Notes: a model not told the origin generated them from the sequence alone. A stretch of 64,000 bases of DNA from Micromonospora musae (GCF_003626635.1 NZ_RAZT01000022.1:36503-100502), one strand, 5' to 3'. Shown: positions 41,312 through 50,078, numbered from the stretch's first letter. Numbers and translations: made by a program.

Positions 41312-41870
41312 CGCCGCTACCGGCTGCGGCTGTGGTTGAGGCAACAGCCGCGAGATCGAGCGAGTGGCCAGTTCGTCACAGACACCGTCCACGGCTCGTC
41401 CGGTCGTCTACCTGGATAGGCCCTTGGCGCATAGCTCGTTGCCGAGGGAAGACGCAGGAATGACCCGCTGACGTTGTTACGTTCAGTAACAGGCGCTTCG
41501 GTGCGTGGGGCGTCATCGCCGAGTCGGGACGAGGCTTGTCGCGTGCTTCTGGAAGATCGGCGCCGCAGTATGGCGCTAATCGTGGAGATCAACTATTGGC
41601 GGCTCGATTTGACCGTACTGCGTTTTCTGTACTCAGCCATTCGGCTGATTCACTGAACAGTGATCCCCAAAAACGACCCCAAAACCACGGTTTGGATATG
41701 TGGGTGCTCGCACGGCCCGCTGACGCGTCGCCCAGCGGCCCGCGGCGAGCGCCGTTTCCGGTCACGGTGGTCCTGAATTTCGGTATCCCAGTTGGCGCAT
41801 TGAATACTCTCTGTTGCGGTTGCCGGGAACGGGGTGTCGGACTGTCGGCACTCGGAGGGATCATCGGGGG
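41312..41870. other. 559-bp boundary region, locally AT-richer, with palindromes
   Basis: No gene is supported. The stretch about 41585-41710 is visibly poorer in G+C than its surroundings and holds a 14-bp palindrome (41650-41663), followed by the near-repeat CCCCAAAAACGACCCCAAAA. Another inverted repeat, TGTTAC/GTAACA with a 5-nt spacer, lies at 41475-41491. The region marks the left side of the integrative-element remnant and could hold its att site, origin or promoter. Confidence 0.5.
41650..41663. repeat. 14-bp perfect palindrome
   Basis: TCACTG-AA-CAGTGA, centred in the AT-richer patch, about 208 nt upstream of the first Replic_Relax gene. A candidate regulator or replication-initiator site. 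Confidence 0.4.
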
Positions 41871-42668
41871 ATGGGTGAGCAGGGTGCCACGCGGCGGTTG
41901 TCTCCGCGGCGGTGGCGGATCCTGTCGTACCTGGCGCAGCATGGTTCCGCGTCGACGCTGGACGTGACGCTTGTCTGTGCGGTGTCGCGGCTGACGGCTC
42001 ACCGGGATCTGGTGTGGCTGCACGAGGCGGGACTGGTGCGCCGCGAGCGCTCGGCGGAGGACCGGACCCATACCTGGTGGTACGGGATCACGGTCGAGGG
42101 GGCGGAGGTGCTCCGGTGCGCCTTGACGGCGTCGGGGCGGCCGGTTCCGTTGCAGTTGGGTCAGCGGCCCTCCAACGCGGCGGATGCCCTGCTGTTTCTG
42201 CCGTTGGTCGAGGTGTCGCGACGCAACCAGGGGCGGTGCGAGCTGTTCCAGTGGCTGGCGACGATGGAGACCTCGGCGTTGTTGCGCCAGCATGACCTCG
42301 CACAGTTGCGGGCCGACGGCTACGGCGTATGGCTGCAGGACGGTCGGTGCCTGCGGTTCCTGGTACACGTCGACCGTGGGCCGATCGGCGACGTTGTCGC
42401 CGAGCACGAGCGGCCGGTGTCAGGGCTGGGTGGACTGTTGGGCGGCTACCGGCGTGCGGACCGGCTGGTGCCGGTCGGGGCCGTTCTGCTGATCGCTCAG
42501 GACGCCGAGCGGGAGGAACGACTGCGGGCCGACCTGCTCCGCGAGCCGCTGCGGAACGCTGTCGCCACGACCACGCAGCAGTTGTTGTACCGCCACTGGC
42601 CGGACGATCAGGTATGGCAGGCACCGGGCGAGAGTGGCAGGCGTCGCCTCATCGAGGTCGGATCCTGA
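41871..42668 (+). CDS. Replication-relaxation family protein (first copy)
   Basis: A 265-residue protein; ATG 41871 begins MGEQGATRRLSPRRWRILSY. The winged helix is WRILSYLAQHGSASTLDVTL with recognition helix SRLTAHRDLVWLHEAGLVRR. The following half (PSNAADALLFLPLVEVSRRN, LLRQHDLAQLRADGYGVWLQ, RCLRFLVHVDRGPIGDVVAE) has the strand-helix order of the Replic_Relax domain found in actinomycete plasmids and integrative elements, where the acidic residues after FLVHVDRG lie in the presumed nuclease core. It would act in element replication or transfer. A second member lies at 43789. Confidence 0.72.
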   Translation: MGEQGATRRLSPRRWRILSYLAQHGSASTLDVTLVCAVSRLTAHRDLVWLHEAGLVRRERSAEDRTHTWWYGITVEGAEVLRCALTASGRPVPLQLGQRPSNAADALLFLPLVEVSRRNQGRCELFQWLATMETSALLRQHDLAQLRADGYGVWLQDGRCLRFLVHVDRGPIGDVVAEHERPVSGLGGLLGGYRRADRLVPVGAVLLIAQDAEREERLRADLLREPLRNAVATTTQQLLYRHWPDDQVWQAPGESGRRRLIEVGS

Positions 42669-42792
42669 CCGCACACGTCACGATTTCCGGGCCGCGTCCG
42701 ACGTCAGCGGCCTGGTGCGAGACCTCACCAGCGACGGTCCCCAATGGCAGGCAGCCGTCCAGCGCAGCACCCGCGACGGCTGGAAGCTGGCC

Positions 42793-43305
42793 CTACCGCG
42801 CCTGCACGAGCCAGCTTTCGATGGCAGCGAAGTCCTGCTCGGTCAGGCCGCGATGTGGATCGACCCGATGCAGCAGGGTCGGGCCGGGGTAATTAGTCGA
42901 TACCCACTGTTGATCGGCGTGGGAGATCTCGTCGTCGACCCAGACGAAGGGGCGTCCCTGCGCCCATTCGACCAGCCCACGGGTCTTCCAGTGCAGGACG
43001 CCCACCTCGTCGGCGTCGGGCCAGTCCACAACGGGCAGAGGCGGTAGCCCGAGCAGGGGTGCGAGTACGTCGTTCGCGTCGCTCATCCAGGTCGTCGCCC
43101 ACACGAGATCACACGGGAGGGCCTCCAGCCGGCGGCCGTGTTCCGGATCGACTTTGTACAGCAGGGGATGGGCACTTGCCGGTAGAGCCGGTGCCTCGGA
43201 GTGGCTATGCGACGTGCCCGGCTGAGCCGCCCGGGGTGTGCCAAACGGGATGAGGGTGCCGTCCACGTCGAGGAACAGCAACGGACGCGGTGCAGGGTCG
43301 GACAT
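42793..43305 (-). CDS. HAD-like phosphatase (small, actinomycete type)
   Basis: A 170-residue protein starting at ATG 43305. Motif I is LLFLDVDGTLIPFG with the nucleophile Asp and the +2 Asp. Motif II is LVWATTWMSDAND (Thr/Ser and the Trp-Met pattern seen in this subgroup), and motif IV is PFVWVDDEISHADQQW. Family members occur as stand-alone phosphatases in Streptomyces and Micromonospora. It lies on the opposite strand between the two Replic_Relax genes, so it is cargo or an inserted gene. Confidence 0.8.
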   Translation of the reverse strand: MSDPAPRPLLFLDVDGTLIPFGTPRAAQPGTSHSHSEAPALPASAHPLLYKVDPEHGRRLEALPCDLVWATTWMSDANDVLAPLLGLPPLPVVDWPDADEVGVLHWKTRGLVEWAQGRPFVWVDDEISHADQQWVSTNYPGPTLLHRVDPHRGLTEQDFAAIESWLVQAR

Positions 43306-43532
43306 CACCCAGAGGCTAGCCCCCACCCCGCCAACGGTTACCTCCACGCGCTTGCCCCAAGGCCATTCGTTCGGCTGCTGCTCCCGGCGGTGGGCAGTCA
43401 TGCGCCGCTGACCCCGAGCGCGGCAGGGGCGGTGCCGAGGATGCCTCTCACCGGCCCTTTTCCCTTCGGCGGCGCTGTGGTGACCCGCCCACGCCATCAG
43501 CACCACAACCCCACCTCAACCAAGGAGTTCTC

Positions 43533-43796
43533 GTGCTTTCGCCGACACCTTCACCGACTGCCATTGGTATTGGCAGTGACGAGTTCCAGCTTGATCGTCG
43601 TTCGGGGGTCGGGCTTGGCGTCAGCGTTGACGTCAGTCTTCAGCCGGACCCCCGAACCGACCCCCTGTTTCCTCTCACACCGCAGGTCAGCGCGTCTGTC
43701 AGCGCCGTCTGCTTGTCCTGCGACAGACCCTGCCTGGTCTCGGGTCTCTCCCCCTGGGGCTTCCTACCGGGGAAGGAGGTGGTAGCCGGTGGATGA
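43533..43796 (+). CDS. Possible small protein coupled to the second Replic_Relax gene
   Basis: GTG 43533 follows AAGGAG by 5 nt, and the 87-residue frame ends inside the next gene, overlapping its start by 8 nt. The product is Ser/Pro-rich (SPTPSPTAIGIGSDEFQLDR) with a late CLSCDRPC cysteine cluster. The ribosome-binding site and overlap argue for translation; the composition is unremarkable. No family is recognised. Confidence 0.42.
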   Translation: MLSPTPSPTAIGIGSDEFQLDRRSGVGLGVSVDVSLQPDPRTDPLFPLTPQVSASVSAVCLSCDRPCLVSGLSPWGFLPGKEVVAGG

Positions 43797-44667
43797 TCCG
43801 GTCCTTCGGGTCCAGTCCCAGCTGACCGGCCGTGACCGTGTGCTGCTGGGCTGGTTGTACGACCACGGCGTATTGACGTCGTTCCAGCTCGCGAACGCCC
43901 TGTTCCCGTCGTTGGACTTCTGCCAGCGGCGTCTGCGAACCCTGCACCGGCTGCGGATGGTGGCCCGGTTCCGGCCACAGCGGGCCGACGGTGGCTCGTA
44001 CCCGTACCACTACGTGATAGATCAGCTCGGCGCTGAGGTCGTCGCGGCCAGCCGGGACGAACGCCCACCACGGCGCGACCACGCCCGGGCGGAGCGGCGG
44101 CGCTGGACCTCGACCCGCAGCCTCACTCACCGCCTCGGGGTGAACGGCTTCTTCACCGACCTGGCCGGGCACGCCCGTACTCATCCGGGTGCCGGCTTGA
44201 TGGAGTGGTTGCCGGAGGCGGTATGCCAGCGCGCCGGGACGTTCACCAGCCGGCAGGATCCGGGGCTGGTGCGGGCGTATCAGCCGCGGGTGCGCCCGGA
44301 CGGCTACGGCCGGTGGGTCGAGAACGATGTCGAGGTGCCGTTCTTCGTCGAGTACGACACCGGCGCCGAGCAGTTGTCGATCCTGGCCGGCAAGGTGGAC
44401 GGCTATCAAGAGCTGTTCGGCACGATCGAGCGGGCGTGGCCGGTGCTGTTCTGGCTGCATTCGGCCGCCCGCGAGCGCAACCTACGCCGCGTGCTGGCCG
44501 ACGTGCCGCTGGCGGTGCCGGTCGCCACCGGGGCCCGCGACCACGCCGCGACGACGGGCCTCCGCCCGGCAGAGGCGGTGTGGGCGATGGCCGGCAGGGA
44601 AGGGCGGCGGCTGCGGCTGGCCGACCTGGCCGGATATGCCGTTGATGTCTCCCAGCCGGGCGGGTGA
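43789..44667 (+). CDS. Replication-relaxation family protein (second copy)
   Basis: A 292-residue protein, start GTG 43789 behind GAAGGAGG. The winged helix is RDRVLLGWLYDHGVLTSFQL with ALFPSLDFCQRRLRTLHRL as recognition segment. The Replic_Relax core follows: SLTHRLGVNGFFTDLAGHAR, VENDVEVPFFVEYDTGAEQL and LAGKVDGYQELFGTIERAWP, where the E-x-D of FFVEYDTG and the Lys of GKVDGY form a nuclease-like pattern. It acts in element replication or mobilisation. It is more canonical than the first copy. Confidence 0.82.
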   Translation: MDDPVLRVQSQLTGRDRVLLGWLYDHGVLTSFQLANALFPSLDFCQRRLRTLHRLRMVARFRPQRADGGSYPYHYVIDQLGAEVVAASRDERPPRRDHARAERRRWTSTRSLTHRLGVNGFFTDLAGHARTHPGAGLMEWLPEAVCQRAGTFTSRQDPGLVRAYQPRVRPDGYGRWVENDVEVPFFVEYDTGAEQLSILAGKVDGYQELFGTIERAWPVLFWLHSAARERNLRRVLADVPLAVPVATGARDHAATTGLRPAEAVWAMAGREGRRLRLADLAGYAVDVSQPGG

Positions 44668-45031
44668 GGCCGCGTGATCGGCGACGGCACAACGGCCGTG
44701 GACAGTACCTCCGCGGCGGAGCGGAGATCAACGGCCGGCGTCTGTCACGGATCTGTCGTGAGCAGCGCGGTCGGCGCTGACAGATCCGTGAGAGCACCAG
44801 TCGTCCGCTCCCACAGCGGCGAACCACTTCTCGGCCCGGCGTCCGCGTCGGGCGGTCCGAGACCGAATTCCGGTCCCCGTCCCGACTGTTGTCCGACGCC
44901 AGGTCGGTCCGCTATCCGGTCCTGCCGCCTACCGCTGGCGGACGGGACCGGAACGCCGGTCAGGGTTGAGGAGGTGATGGGCCACGACAGCGCCGGTCCC
45001 TGACCCGGACGGCAGTCCGCGTGGCAGCCGC
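44668..45031. other. 364-bp intergenic segment of the element with a long inverted repeat
   Basis: A frame from GTG 44674 to 45003 is open but Ser/Pro/Gly-rich and unconvincing. The main feature is the 13-bp inverted repeat at 44745-44791. GAGGAGG at about 44968 may be a ribosome-binding site for the Spd gene if that gene has an unorthodox upstream start. Confidence 0.45.
44745..44791. repeat. 13-bp perfect inverted repeat, 21-nt spacer
   Basis: TCACGGATCTGTC and GACAGATCCGTGA are exact reverse complements. They lie upstream of the Spd gene within the element remnant. Possible roles are a regulator site, part of a replication or transfer origin, or a hairpin. Confidence 0.6.
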
Positions 45032-45976
45032 GTGGAGGGTGTCGTCCAGGTCGTCATCATGCTGGCCATCGGCGGCGCAGCAGGGGCGGCCAGCTTCACC
45101 CACGTGCACAACCTGGCCGCCGCGCACGGCCAACCCGGCTGGCTGGCCTGGGCCGACGCGATCGTCCTAGAGCTGATGTCCATCGCCTCCGGCCTGGAAC
45201 TGCGCCGGCGCAAACGCGCCCACACCTCCACCGTGTTCCCCGCCACCGTGCTGGCGTGCGCGGTCACCCTGTCCCTGGCAGCGCAGGTCGTCGAGGCCGA
45301 ACCCTCGCTCATCGGGTGGGTCGCTGCCGCTGCACCCGCACTTGGGTTCCTCGTCATGGTCAAGATCGCCCTCGGCCGGACCAGTACCGCCATGCCCGCC
45401 CCTGACGTGGCGGTTGTGGACTGCCAACCGGATGAGGCCGGACGGACCCGTCCGGACAGCGGACCGGACGAGACCGTGGGGCCCGCCGTCACTACGGGGG
45501 ATCGGTCCAGCAACCGGACCGTCCGCTCATCGGATGCTCGTCGTCACGGGGGCGGACGGGAACGGCGGCGGCGAGCGGACCGGGGACCGTCCCCACAGCC
45601 GTCCCGCGCTGTGGCCGAGTTACTGCCAGCGGCGCGAAAGGTCCGGGACCGGCTCGCTGCGGACGGGCAGGCACTGACCCGGGCGGCGCTCGCCGAAGCC
45701 CTCCGCGCAGCCGGTCACACCGTGTCCAACACCCGAATATCCGAACTGCTCAAGACCCTCAAGGTCGAGTCGTCGGCAGCACCTGAGCTGATCGCGAGCC
45801 CGGCCGTACCGACCAACCCGACGCCACCGCCTCTGTCACCAGAGCGGCGCAACGGTGGCGGAGCAGCCACCCCTGCGCCGGTCGACCCAGACGGGGCTAC
45901 CCCGCTCCTACCGCACAGCCATCCATCTCATAACCAGGAGAACCCTGATCATGAACAGCCCAACGAACCCCGCTGA
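45032..45976 (+). CDS. DUF2637 (Spd-like) membrane protein with C-terminal helix-turn-helix
   Basis: A 314-residue protein from GTG 45032; no good ribosome-binding site is visible, so the start is uncertain. Residues 1-110 hold four membrane segments with the DUF2637 pattern AAAHGQPGWLAWADAIVLEL and LELRRRKRAHT. A charged linker follows, then a winged-helix-like piece VRDRLAADGQALTRAALAEA and HTVSNTRISELLKTLK. Spd proteins help plasmids and AICEs spread between hyphal compartments. The excisionase gene begins inside its last codons (26-nt overlap). Confidence 0.78.
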   Translation: MEGVVQVVIMLAIGGAAGAASFTHVHNLAAAHGQPGWLAWADAIVLELMSIASGLELRRRKRAHTSTVFPATVLACAVTLSLAAQVVEAEPSLIGWVAAAAPALGFLVMVKIALGRTSTAMPAPDVAVVDCQPDEAGRTRPDSGPDETVGPAVTTGDRSSNRTVRSSDARRHGGGRERRRRADRGPSPQPSRAVAELLPAARKVRDRLAADGQALTRAALAEALRAAGHTVSNTRISELLKTLKVESSAAPELIASPAVPTNPTPPPLSPERRNGGGAATPAPVDPDGATPLLPHSHPSHNQENPDHEQPNEPR

Positions 45977-46358
45977 CCAGACCACCCGCACCACGACCGA
46001 CAGCACCACCACCGCGCCCGGCGGCGGGGAGGTGTGGACGATCGAGCGCATCCGTGCCCTCGGCGTGACCACCACCCTCGCCACCGCGTCGGTGCTCGGG
46101 ATCAGCCGATCCCAGGCGTACCGCCTCGCCGCCACCGACCAGTTCCCTCTACCGCTGATCCGGGCCGGCAGCCGCATCATCGTCCCGGTCGCCCGCCTTC
46201 TCCAGCTCCTGCTGGTCGAGGACCCTGCTCCGACAGACGACCACCGACGACTTGATGCCGACGCGAAGGTGAGCGTGGATGCGATGACCCCGCCACCAGC
46301 GGATTCCACCCGACACCGCTGGCTTCACCATACGAAGCATCCAGGAGACGATGAGTGA
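45951..46358 (+). CDS. xis: Excisionase-like helix-turn-helix protein
   Basis: A 135-residue DNA-binding protein starting at ATG 45951 with CCAGGAG 11 nt upstream. The MerR/Xis-type winged helix is TTTLATASVLGISRSQAYRL followed by FPLPLIRAGSRIIVPVARLL, where the wing holds R/V residues contacting DNA. Flanks are disordered Thr/Asp-rich. Position directly before the integrase with a 4-nt overlap (GTGA) is the standard AICE arrangement. It would direct excision, but the integrase here is broken. Confidence 0.8.
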   Translation: MNSPTNPADQTTRTTTDSTTTAPGGGEVWTIERIRALGVTTTLATASVLGISRSQAYRLAATDQFPLPLIRAGSRIIVPVARLLQLLLVEDPAPTDDHRRLDADAKVSVDAMTPPPADSTRHRWLHHTKHPGDDE

Positions 46359-46837
46359 AGGGATCCACCTTCAAACGCTGCGGCTGCCGCGACAGCGTCA
46401 CGGGCCGGCGACTGGGACGCTTCTGTCCCCAGCTTCGCCGGCCCGGCGGCGGCTGGTCCCGCACCCACGGCTACTGGCACTGGCAAATCGAAATCCCCGT
46501 CCTAGCCGACGGCACCCGCCGCCCGCTCCGCCATGGCCCCTACGCCACCCAGGCCGACGCAGACGCCGTCCTGGACCGCATCCGCGCTGCGCTCGCCGTC
46601 TCCGACCCCACCGACGCGCACACCACCGTCAAGACCGGCGACCTGATCGAGACCGCCGCCAAGACCGGCGCGCCCATCCCCACCCCGGACCAGATTCGGC
46701 GGGCGCTGCACCTGTACCTAACCCTTGCAGCCCGCCGAGCAGTGAGTGATGCGCCATGGCAGCTCCATCTACGGGCGTGTGTTGGTGCTCGACGGGTGCT
46801 CGGGTGCCGTGGACGGTCCCGTGGTCGGGTGGACTGA
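46355..46837 (+). pseudogene. int: Truncated tyrosine-recombinase integrase (N-terminal domain only)
   Basis: GTG 46355 opens KGSTFKRCGCRDSVTGRRLG, the zinc-knuckle-like start of AICE integrases, then GWSRTHGYWHWQIEIPVLAD, RHGPYATQADADAVLDRIRA and VKTGDLIETAAKTGAPIPTP. After about residue 118 (RRALHL) similarity stops, and the frame continues ~40 residues to an accidental stop. The core-binding and catalytic domains (R-H-R-Y) are absent from the window. The break is probably a deletion that brought the downstream defence genes next to the element. Confidence 0.8.
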
Positions 46838-46932
46838 CTGGGGCGTTGACCCGACTGAGTCAAGCCACAACCGCGAGCAGATGGACTCACGCGACTTGGT
46901 TGGACGCAACGACTCGGCTGAGATCGATCTCC

Positions 46933-48921
46933 TTAGTCAGCAGGCCCGTGCCTGTTGCTGGCCAGGTTGCTGAGCCTTTCGTCCGCTCGGCGGCGTCGAT
47001 GTCTGATCCACTCCTTGCCCTCCGCCGCGATTCCCTCGAGCACGTGCAAGGTGTGGTTGAGGCCGGCGGCGTCCAGCGACAGTTCTGTGATCTTGGTTCG
47101 CTCCTCGTCGGGCTCGAGCGTCTCGTCGCTGGACTCGCTCACAGGGATCGTGATGGGATCACCGTTGACGAGCGTCAACTCGAAAGTCTGTCGTTGGGCG
47201 GCGATCCCGTCGATGCGGACAGCGGCGACGGCGTCGAAGCGATAGTTCAGCCGTTGCGTTGTGCGGCTCTCGGCGGTCTCGAAGTCGAGGTCGATGTTGA
47301 CCTGCCGCACCCCGTCGTCGGTGAGCAGAAATAGCAGTAACTGGTACCGGGAATAGCGCCACGGACCGCGCGGGTACCGTGCGCGTCTACAGGAGTTGGC
47401 CGGTGCCTCGAGGAAGGTATGGGCGATCACCTGGCTCGGTCGAAGCCGGTATTTCTGCATAATCGCGTCGACCAGGACTTTGCGGTCGCTCTCCAGCCAG
47501 GTGGCCATCTGGATGTCCGACGGCTTGTCGGACAGCTTGCGCTGCCATCGCTCGTACGCCGCCCATCGAGCTATGTCCTCCTCGGCTCGTTCCGCCGCTT
47601 CGGCGGCCACGCGCCGTCGTTCGGCGACGATCCGGAATGACGAGCGCAGCGCCGGTACCGCGGACACCACCGCGAGGAGAAACCATGCTGTGCCGGGCAG
47701 GGGAGCGCTCTGTACGGCGGCGCGAAGGACCCAGTAGGTGCTGGCGACGCAAGAGATCAGTCCGCCGAGGTGGAGGATTGTGGACTTGGCTGGGACGCGC
47801 AGCTGGTGGCGGTACGCCGTTAGTGTGTTCTCTTCCCATTGCTTGCGGACATCGCTCACGAGGTATCGGACGAGCCAGGCGACGCGATCGGCGTGGATGC
47901 GCTGTTCACGGTAGAGCTCTACTACCTCGTCGCGGAGCCGTCGACGGATCCCCGCAGTCTGCTGAAGCCAGTAGGTGCGTTCGGTTCCGCGCGGGACGTA
48001 CCGGCCGAAGTAGCGGTCGAATTGCCGGTCTACGTCTCGTGCGAAGCCGTCCGGTGGGGCTTCGCGACGCTGGCGAGGCGGAAGCAGCTCCGCGTCCTTT
48101 GCCCGAAGCCTGGCCCTTCGATAGTGCCGATCCGCTCCACCGACGCAGAAAGCGGCCAGGCCGCCCAGGCCAGCGAGCAGGCCGAAGGCGGGAGCGAGTT
48201 CGCCGCCAGCCATAGCCAACAACGTCAGCTGGACGACGGCCAAGGTGAAGAGGACCGCGCCGACGCCAGCGCGTAGCCAGTCCCTCAAGGGAACAACGGA
48301 CGGCCGCACCTGCTGCACCCGAGGTTGGGCCGGTTTGGGGTGGAAGAACTTCCAGACTCGGGTCGCTCGGTCATTCGCCGTCCGCCGCGCCCGCGCTAGG
48401 GTGACCGACGCTTTCCACATCTCGTCCTGCATCGTGCCTTCGAGCAGCGCCTCAAGGTGCCCGTAGATCCAGTCGCGTTGGATTTGGCGCAACGCGTCGA
48501 TCTCCTTGATCATGAGGTCTGGATCCGTGGTGCTGTCGGGGGCCAGCAAGTGGATGATGACCTGCAGGCCCGCCGCCCATTCGTCCTGCTCATCGAGGTC
48601 AGGCAGGCTCGCGTAGATTGCTTCGAGGCGATCCAACTCCTCCGCCCCGAGTTGTCGCAGGGTGCGCCCGCTCAACAATGCGATCATTCGGAAGAACTGG
48701 ACCTTCGTGGAGCGGCAGCCGCCGGCGAATGCCTTCTCGATCAAGGTCCGCGCCTCGTCACGAACTCGCGCGCGGAGATATTTGACGGCCTCGTCGAATT
48801 GCTCCTCAGGGGTCGCGTTCGGGGAGAGCCGGTAAAAGTTGATGTCCCCGTGGACGACGCCTGCCTGCAAGTCAACATGGGCGTCGCCCTGAGCTACGTT
48901 GGTGACGGTCGGAGTCGTCAT
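46933..48921 (-). CDS. Predicted conflict-system membrane effector with QAG..HG motif
   Basis: A 662-residue protein starting at ATG 48921, overlapping the nucleosidase stop by 4 nt. Residues 9-29 read VAQGDAHVDLQAGVVHGDIN, the same module as in the upstream nucleosidase (ARVGVQAGQIHGNVTV). A helical stretch follows, then two pairs of membrane segments: VGAVLFTLAVVQLTLLAMAG with AFGLLAGLGGLAAFCVGG (~220-260), and ILHLGGLISCVASTYWVLRA with GTAWFLLAVVSAVPAL (~387-430). Between and after are long charged helices; the tail (~520-640) is strand-rich. No enzyme motif is seen. It resembles membrane-acting effectors of actinobacterial nucleosidase conflict operons; killing by membrane damage is an inference. 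Confidence 0.65.
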   Translation of the reverse strand: MTTPTVTNVAQGDAHVDLQAGVVHGDINFYRLSPNATPEEQFDEAVKYLRARVRDEARTLIEKAFAGGCRSTKVQFFRMIALLSGRTLRQLGAEELDRLEAIYASLPDLDEQDEWAAGLQVIIHLLAPDSTTDPDLMIKEIDALRQIQRDWIYGHLEALLEGTMQDEMWKASVTLARARRTANDRATRVWKFFHPKPAQPRVQQVRPSVVPLRDWLRAGVGAVLFTLAVVQLTLLAMAGGELAPAFGLLAGLGGLAAFCVGGADRHYRRARLRAKDAELLPPRQRREAPPDGFARDVDRQFDRYFGRYVPRGTERTYWLQQTAGIRRRLRDEVVELYREQRIHADRVAWLVRYLVSDVRKQWEENTLTAYRHQLRVPAKSTILHLGGLISCVASTYWVLRAAVQSAPLPGTAWFLLAVVSAVPALRSSFRIVAERRRVAAEAAERAEEDIARWAAYERWQRKLSDKPSDIQMATWLESDRKVLVDAIMQKYRLRPSQVIAHTFLEAPANSCRRARYPRGPWRYSRYQLLLFLLTDDGVRQVNIDLDFETAESRTTQRLNYRFDAVAAVRIDGIAAQRQTFELTLVNGDPITIPVSESSDETLEPDEERTKITELSLDAAGLNHTLHVLEGIAAEGKEWIRHRRRRADERLSNLASNRHGPAD

Positions 48922-50078
48922 GGCATTCCTTTCACCGCGGCGATGATCGCTGCTAGCCGGACTGCCAACTCAGAGACGTCGGCCACCAAACCCCGCAACC
49001 GTTTGAGCACGACCAGCAGCCGACTCTTCTTGCCCGCGGAGCCGTCCCTGACGCAGTCGGTTGCCTCGTCCAGTTCCGACTCGGCCGCCGCATACGTCTC
49101 TTCGTCCAGATGACCGTCGAGGTGGGCCTGCTTGAGAAGGTCCCGCAGGTCGGCGATGCTGGCGGCCAGGCCAATGGGCCGGTTCGGGTCTGCGCCTACA
49201 GTCACGTTCCCGTGGATCTGCCCGGCCTGCACCCCCACGCGTGCGTTGCCGGTGGCGATGTTCTGGTTGCTCATGTTCATTGGCATCCTCCTGTCTCGGC
49301 CTGCAGTGCCTGAGCGGCTCCTCGTGACTTCGGTGGCCAGCTCCGGTGCCAGCGCGGCAGCAAATGCGGCAGCGTGGCGTGCGGCCTTCGGCTGCCAGTT
49401 GCGTCCGTCAGTGGTTGCCTTGCTGCCGTCGGCACGGTCACTGATGCCACGGACGACGACCACGGGCAGGGCGCGGTTGAGGTGACCCGCCTGGGCGACG
49501 CCCGCCCCTTCCATCTCGATCGCCACGGCGTCGTTGTAGTGCTGCCGTATCCAGCGGGCCTGCTCGGAGATCGCCGAGTCCTGCACAACCTCCCCGGCCG
49601 CAATGGGCCCGAAGTGGACGGTGGGAGTGGAATCGGCGGGTAGACCGCGTCGCCAGTCGTTGGACCTGTCGACGTGATGGGCGATCTGGTCGGCCTCGTG
49701 CGGGATCTCCCACGCCTTCGGCCGTGCCTTCATGCCATCGTTCTCGCTGGTGCCCCCGTGATAGGCATAAATCTTGCTGGCGACGACGACGTCACCGAGC
49801 TGGATGTTGGGCCACAAGCCACCGGCTACTCCGACGAACAGCACGGCGGCCGGGGAGAACTCCGCCATTGCCCGCTCGGCGAGCACTGCGGCCGGGTGAT
49901 TGCCCTTGCCGACGAGAGCCAGCGCGACCTGGCAGTCGCTCTGGCTGATCCGACCGACCTCGAAACGGGTGCCGGCCGCGTGTCGGTGCAACCGCAGGTC
50001 GGTTAACCGGTCACGGACCGCTTCATACTCAAGGTTCAGCGCCGTGAGGATCACGACGAGACCGCTGTTCCTGCTCAC
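48918..50078 (-). CDS. MTA/SAH-nucleosidase-family protein with C-terminal QAG..HG effector-association module
   Basis: A 386-residue protein. GTG 50078 has AAAGGAG 5 nt upstream and overlaps the Nudix stop (GTGA). Residues 6-245 are a PNP/MTAN fold: VVILTALNLEYEAVRDRLTD, FVGVAGGLWPNIQLGDVVVA, AVAIEMEGAGVAQAGH with Glu188/Glu190, and VVRGISDRADG with the catalytic Asp214. A linker leads to ARVGVQAGQIHGNVTV (279-294), then an 80-residue helical tail ending in a hydrophobic helix. The fold hydrolyses nucleosides or nucleotides, perhaps a signal or NAD-related compound. The shared module probably links it to the membrane protein. Confidence 0.78.
   Translation of the reverse strand: MSRNSGLVVILTALNLEYEAVRDRLTDLRLHRHAAGTRFEVGRISQSDCQVALALVGKGNHPAAVLAERAMAEFSPAAVLFVGVAGGLWPNIQLGDVVVASKIYAYHGGTSENDGMKARPKAWEIPHEADQIAHHVDRSNDWRRGLPADSTPTVHFGPIAAGEVVQDSAISEQARWIRQHYNDAVAIEMEGAGVAQAGHLNRALPVVVVRGISDRADGSKATTDGRNWQPKAARHAAAFAAALAPELATEVTRSRSGTAGRDRRMPMNMSNQNIATGNARVGVQAGQIHGNVTVGADPNRPIGLAASIADLRDLLKQAHLDGHLDEETYAAAESELDEATDCVRDGSAGKKSRLLVVLKRLRGLVADVSELAVRLAAIIAAVKGMP

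Larger units (their letters stand above)
41871..46837. mobile_element. Remnant of an actinomycete integrative and conjugative element (AICE)
   Basis: The order Replic_Relax, Replic_Relax, DUF2637 Spd protein, excisionase, integrase matches part of pSAM2-type elements. The FtsK-like transfer protein and the replication initiator (RepSA or prim-pol) are missing, and the integrase ends after its N-terminal domain. No tRNA gene or att repeat is visible. The element is therefore immobile on its own. Confidence 0.7.

Noticed and set aside
44674..45003. A 109-codon frame between the second Replic_Relax gene and spd
   Set aside because: Ser/Pro/Gly-rich, crosses the long inverted repeat, and has no ribosome-binding site at its start.
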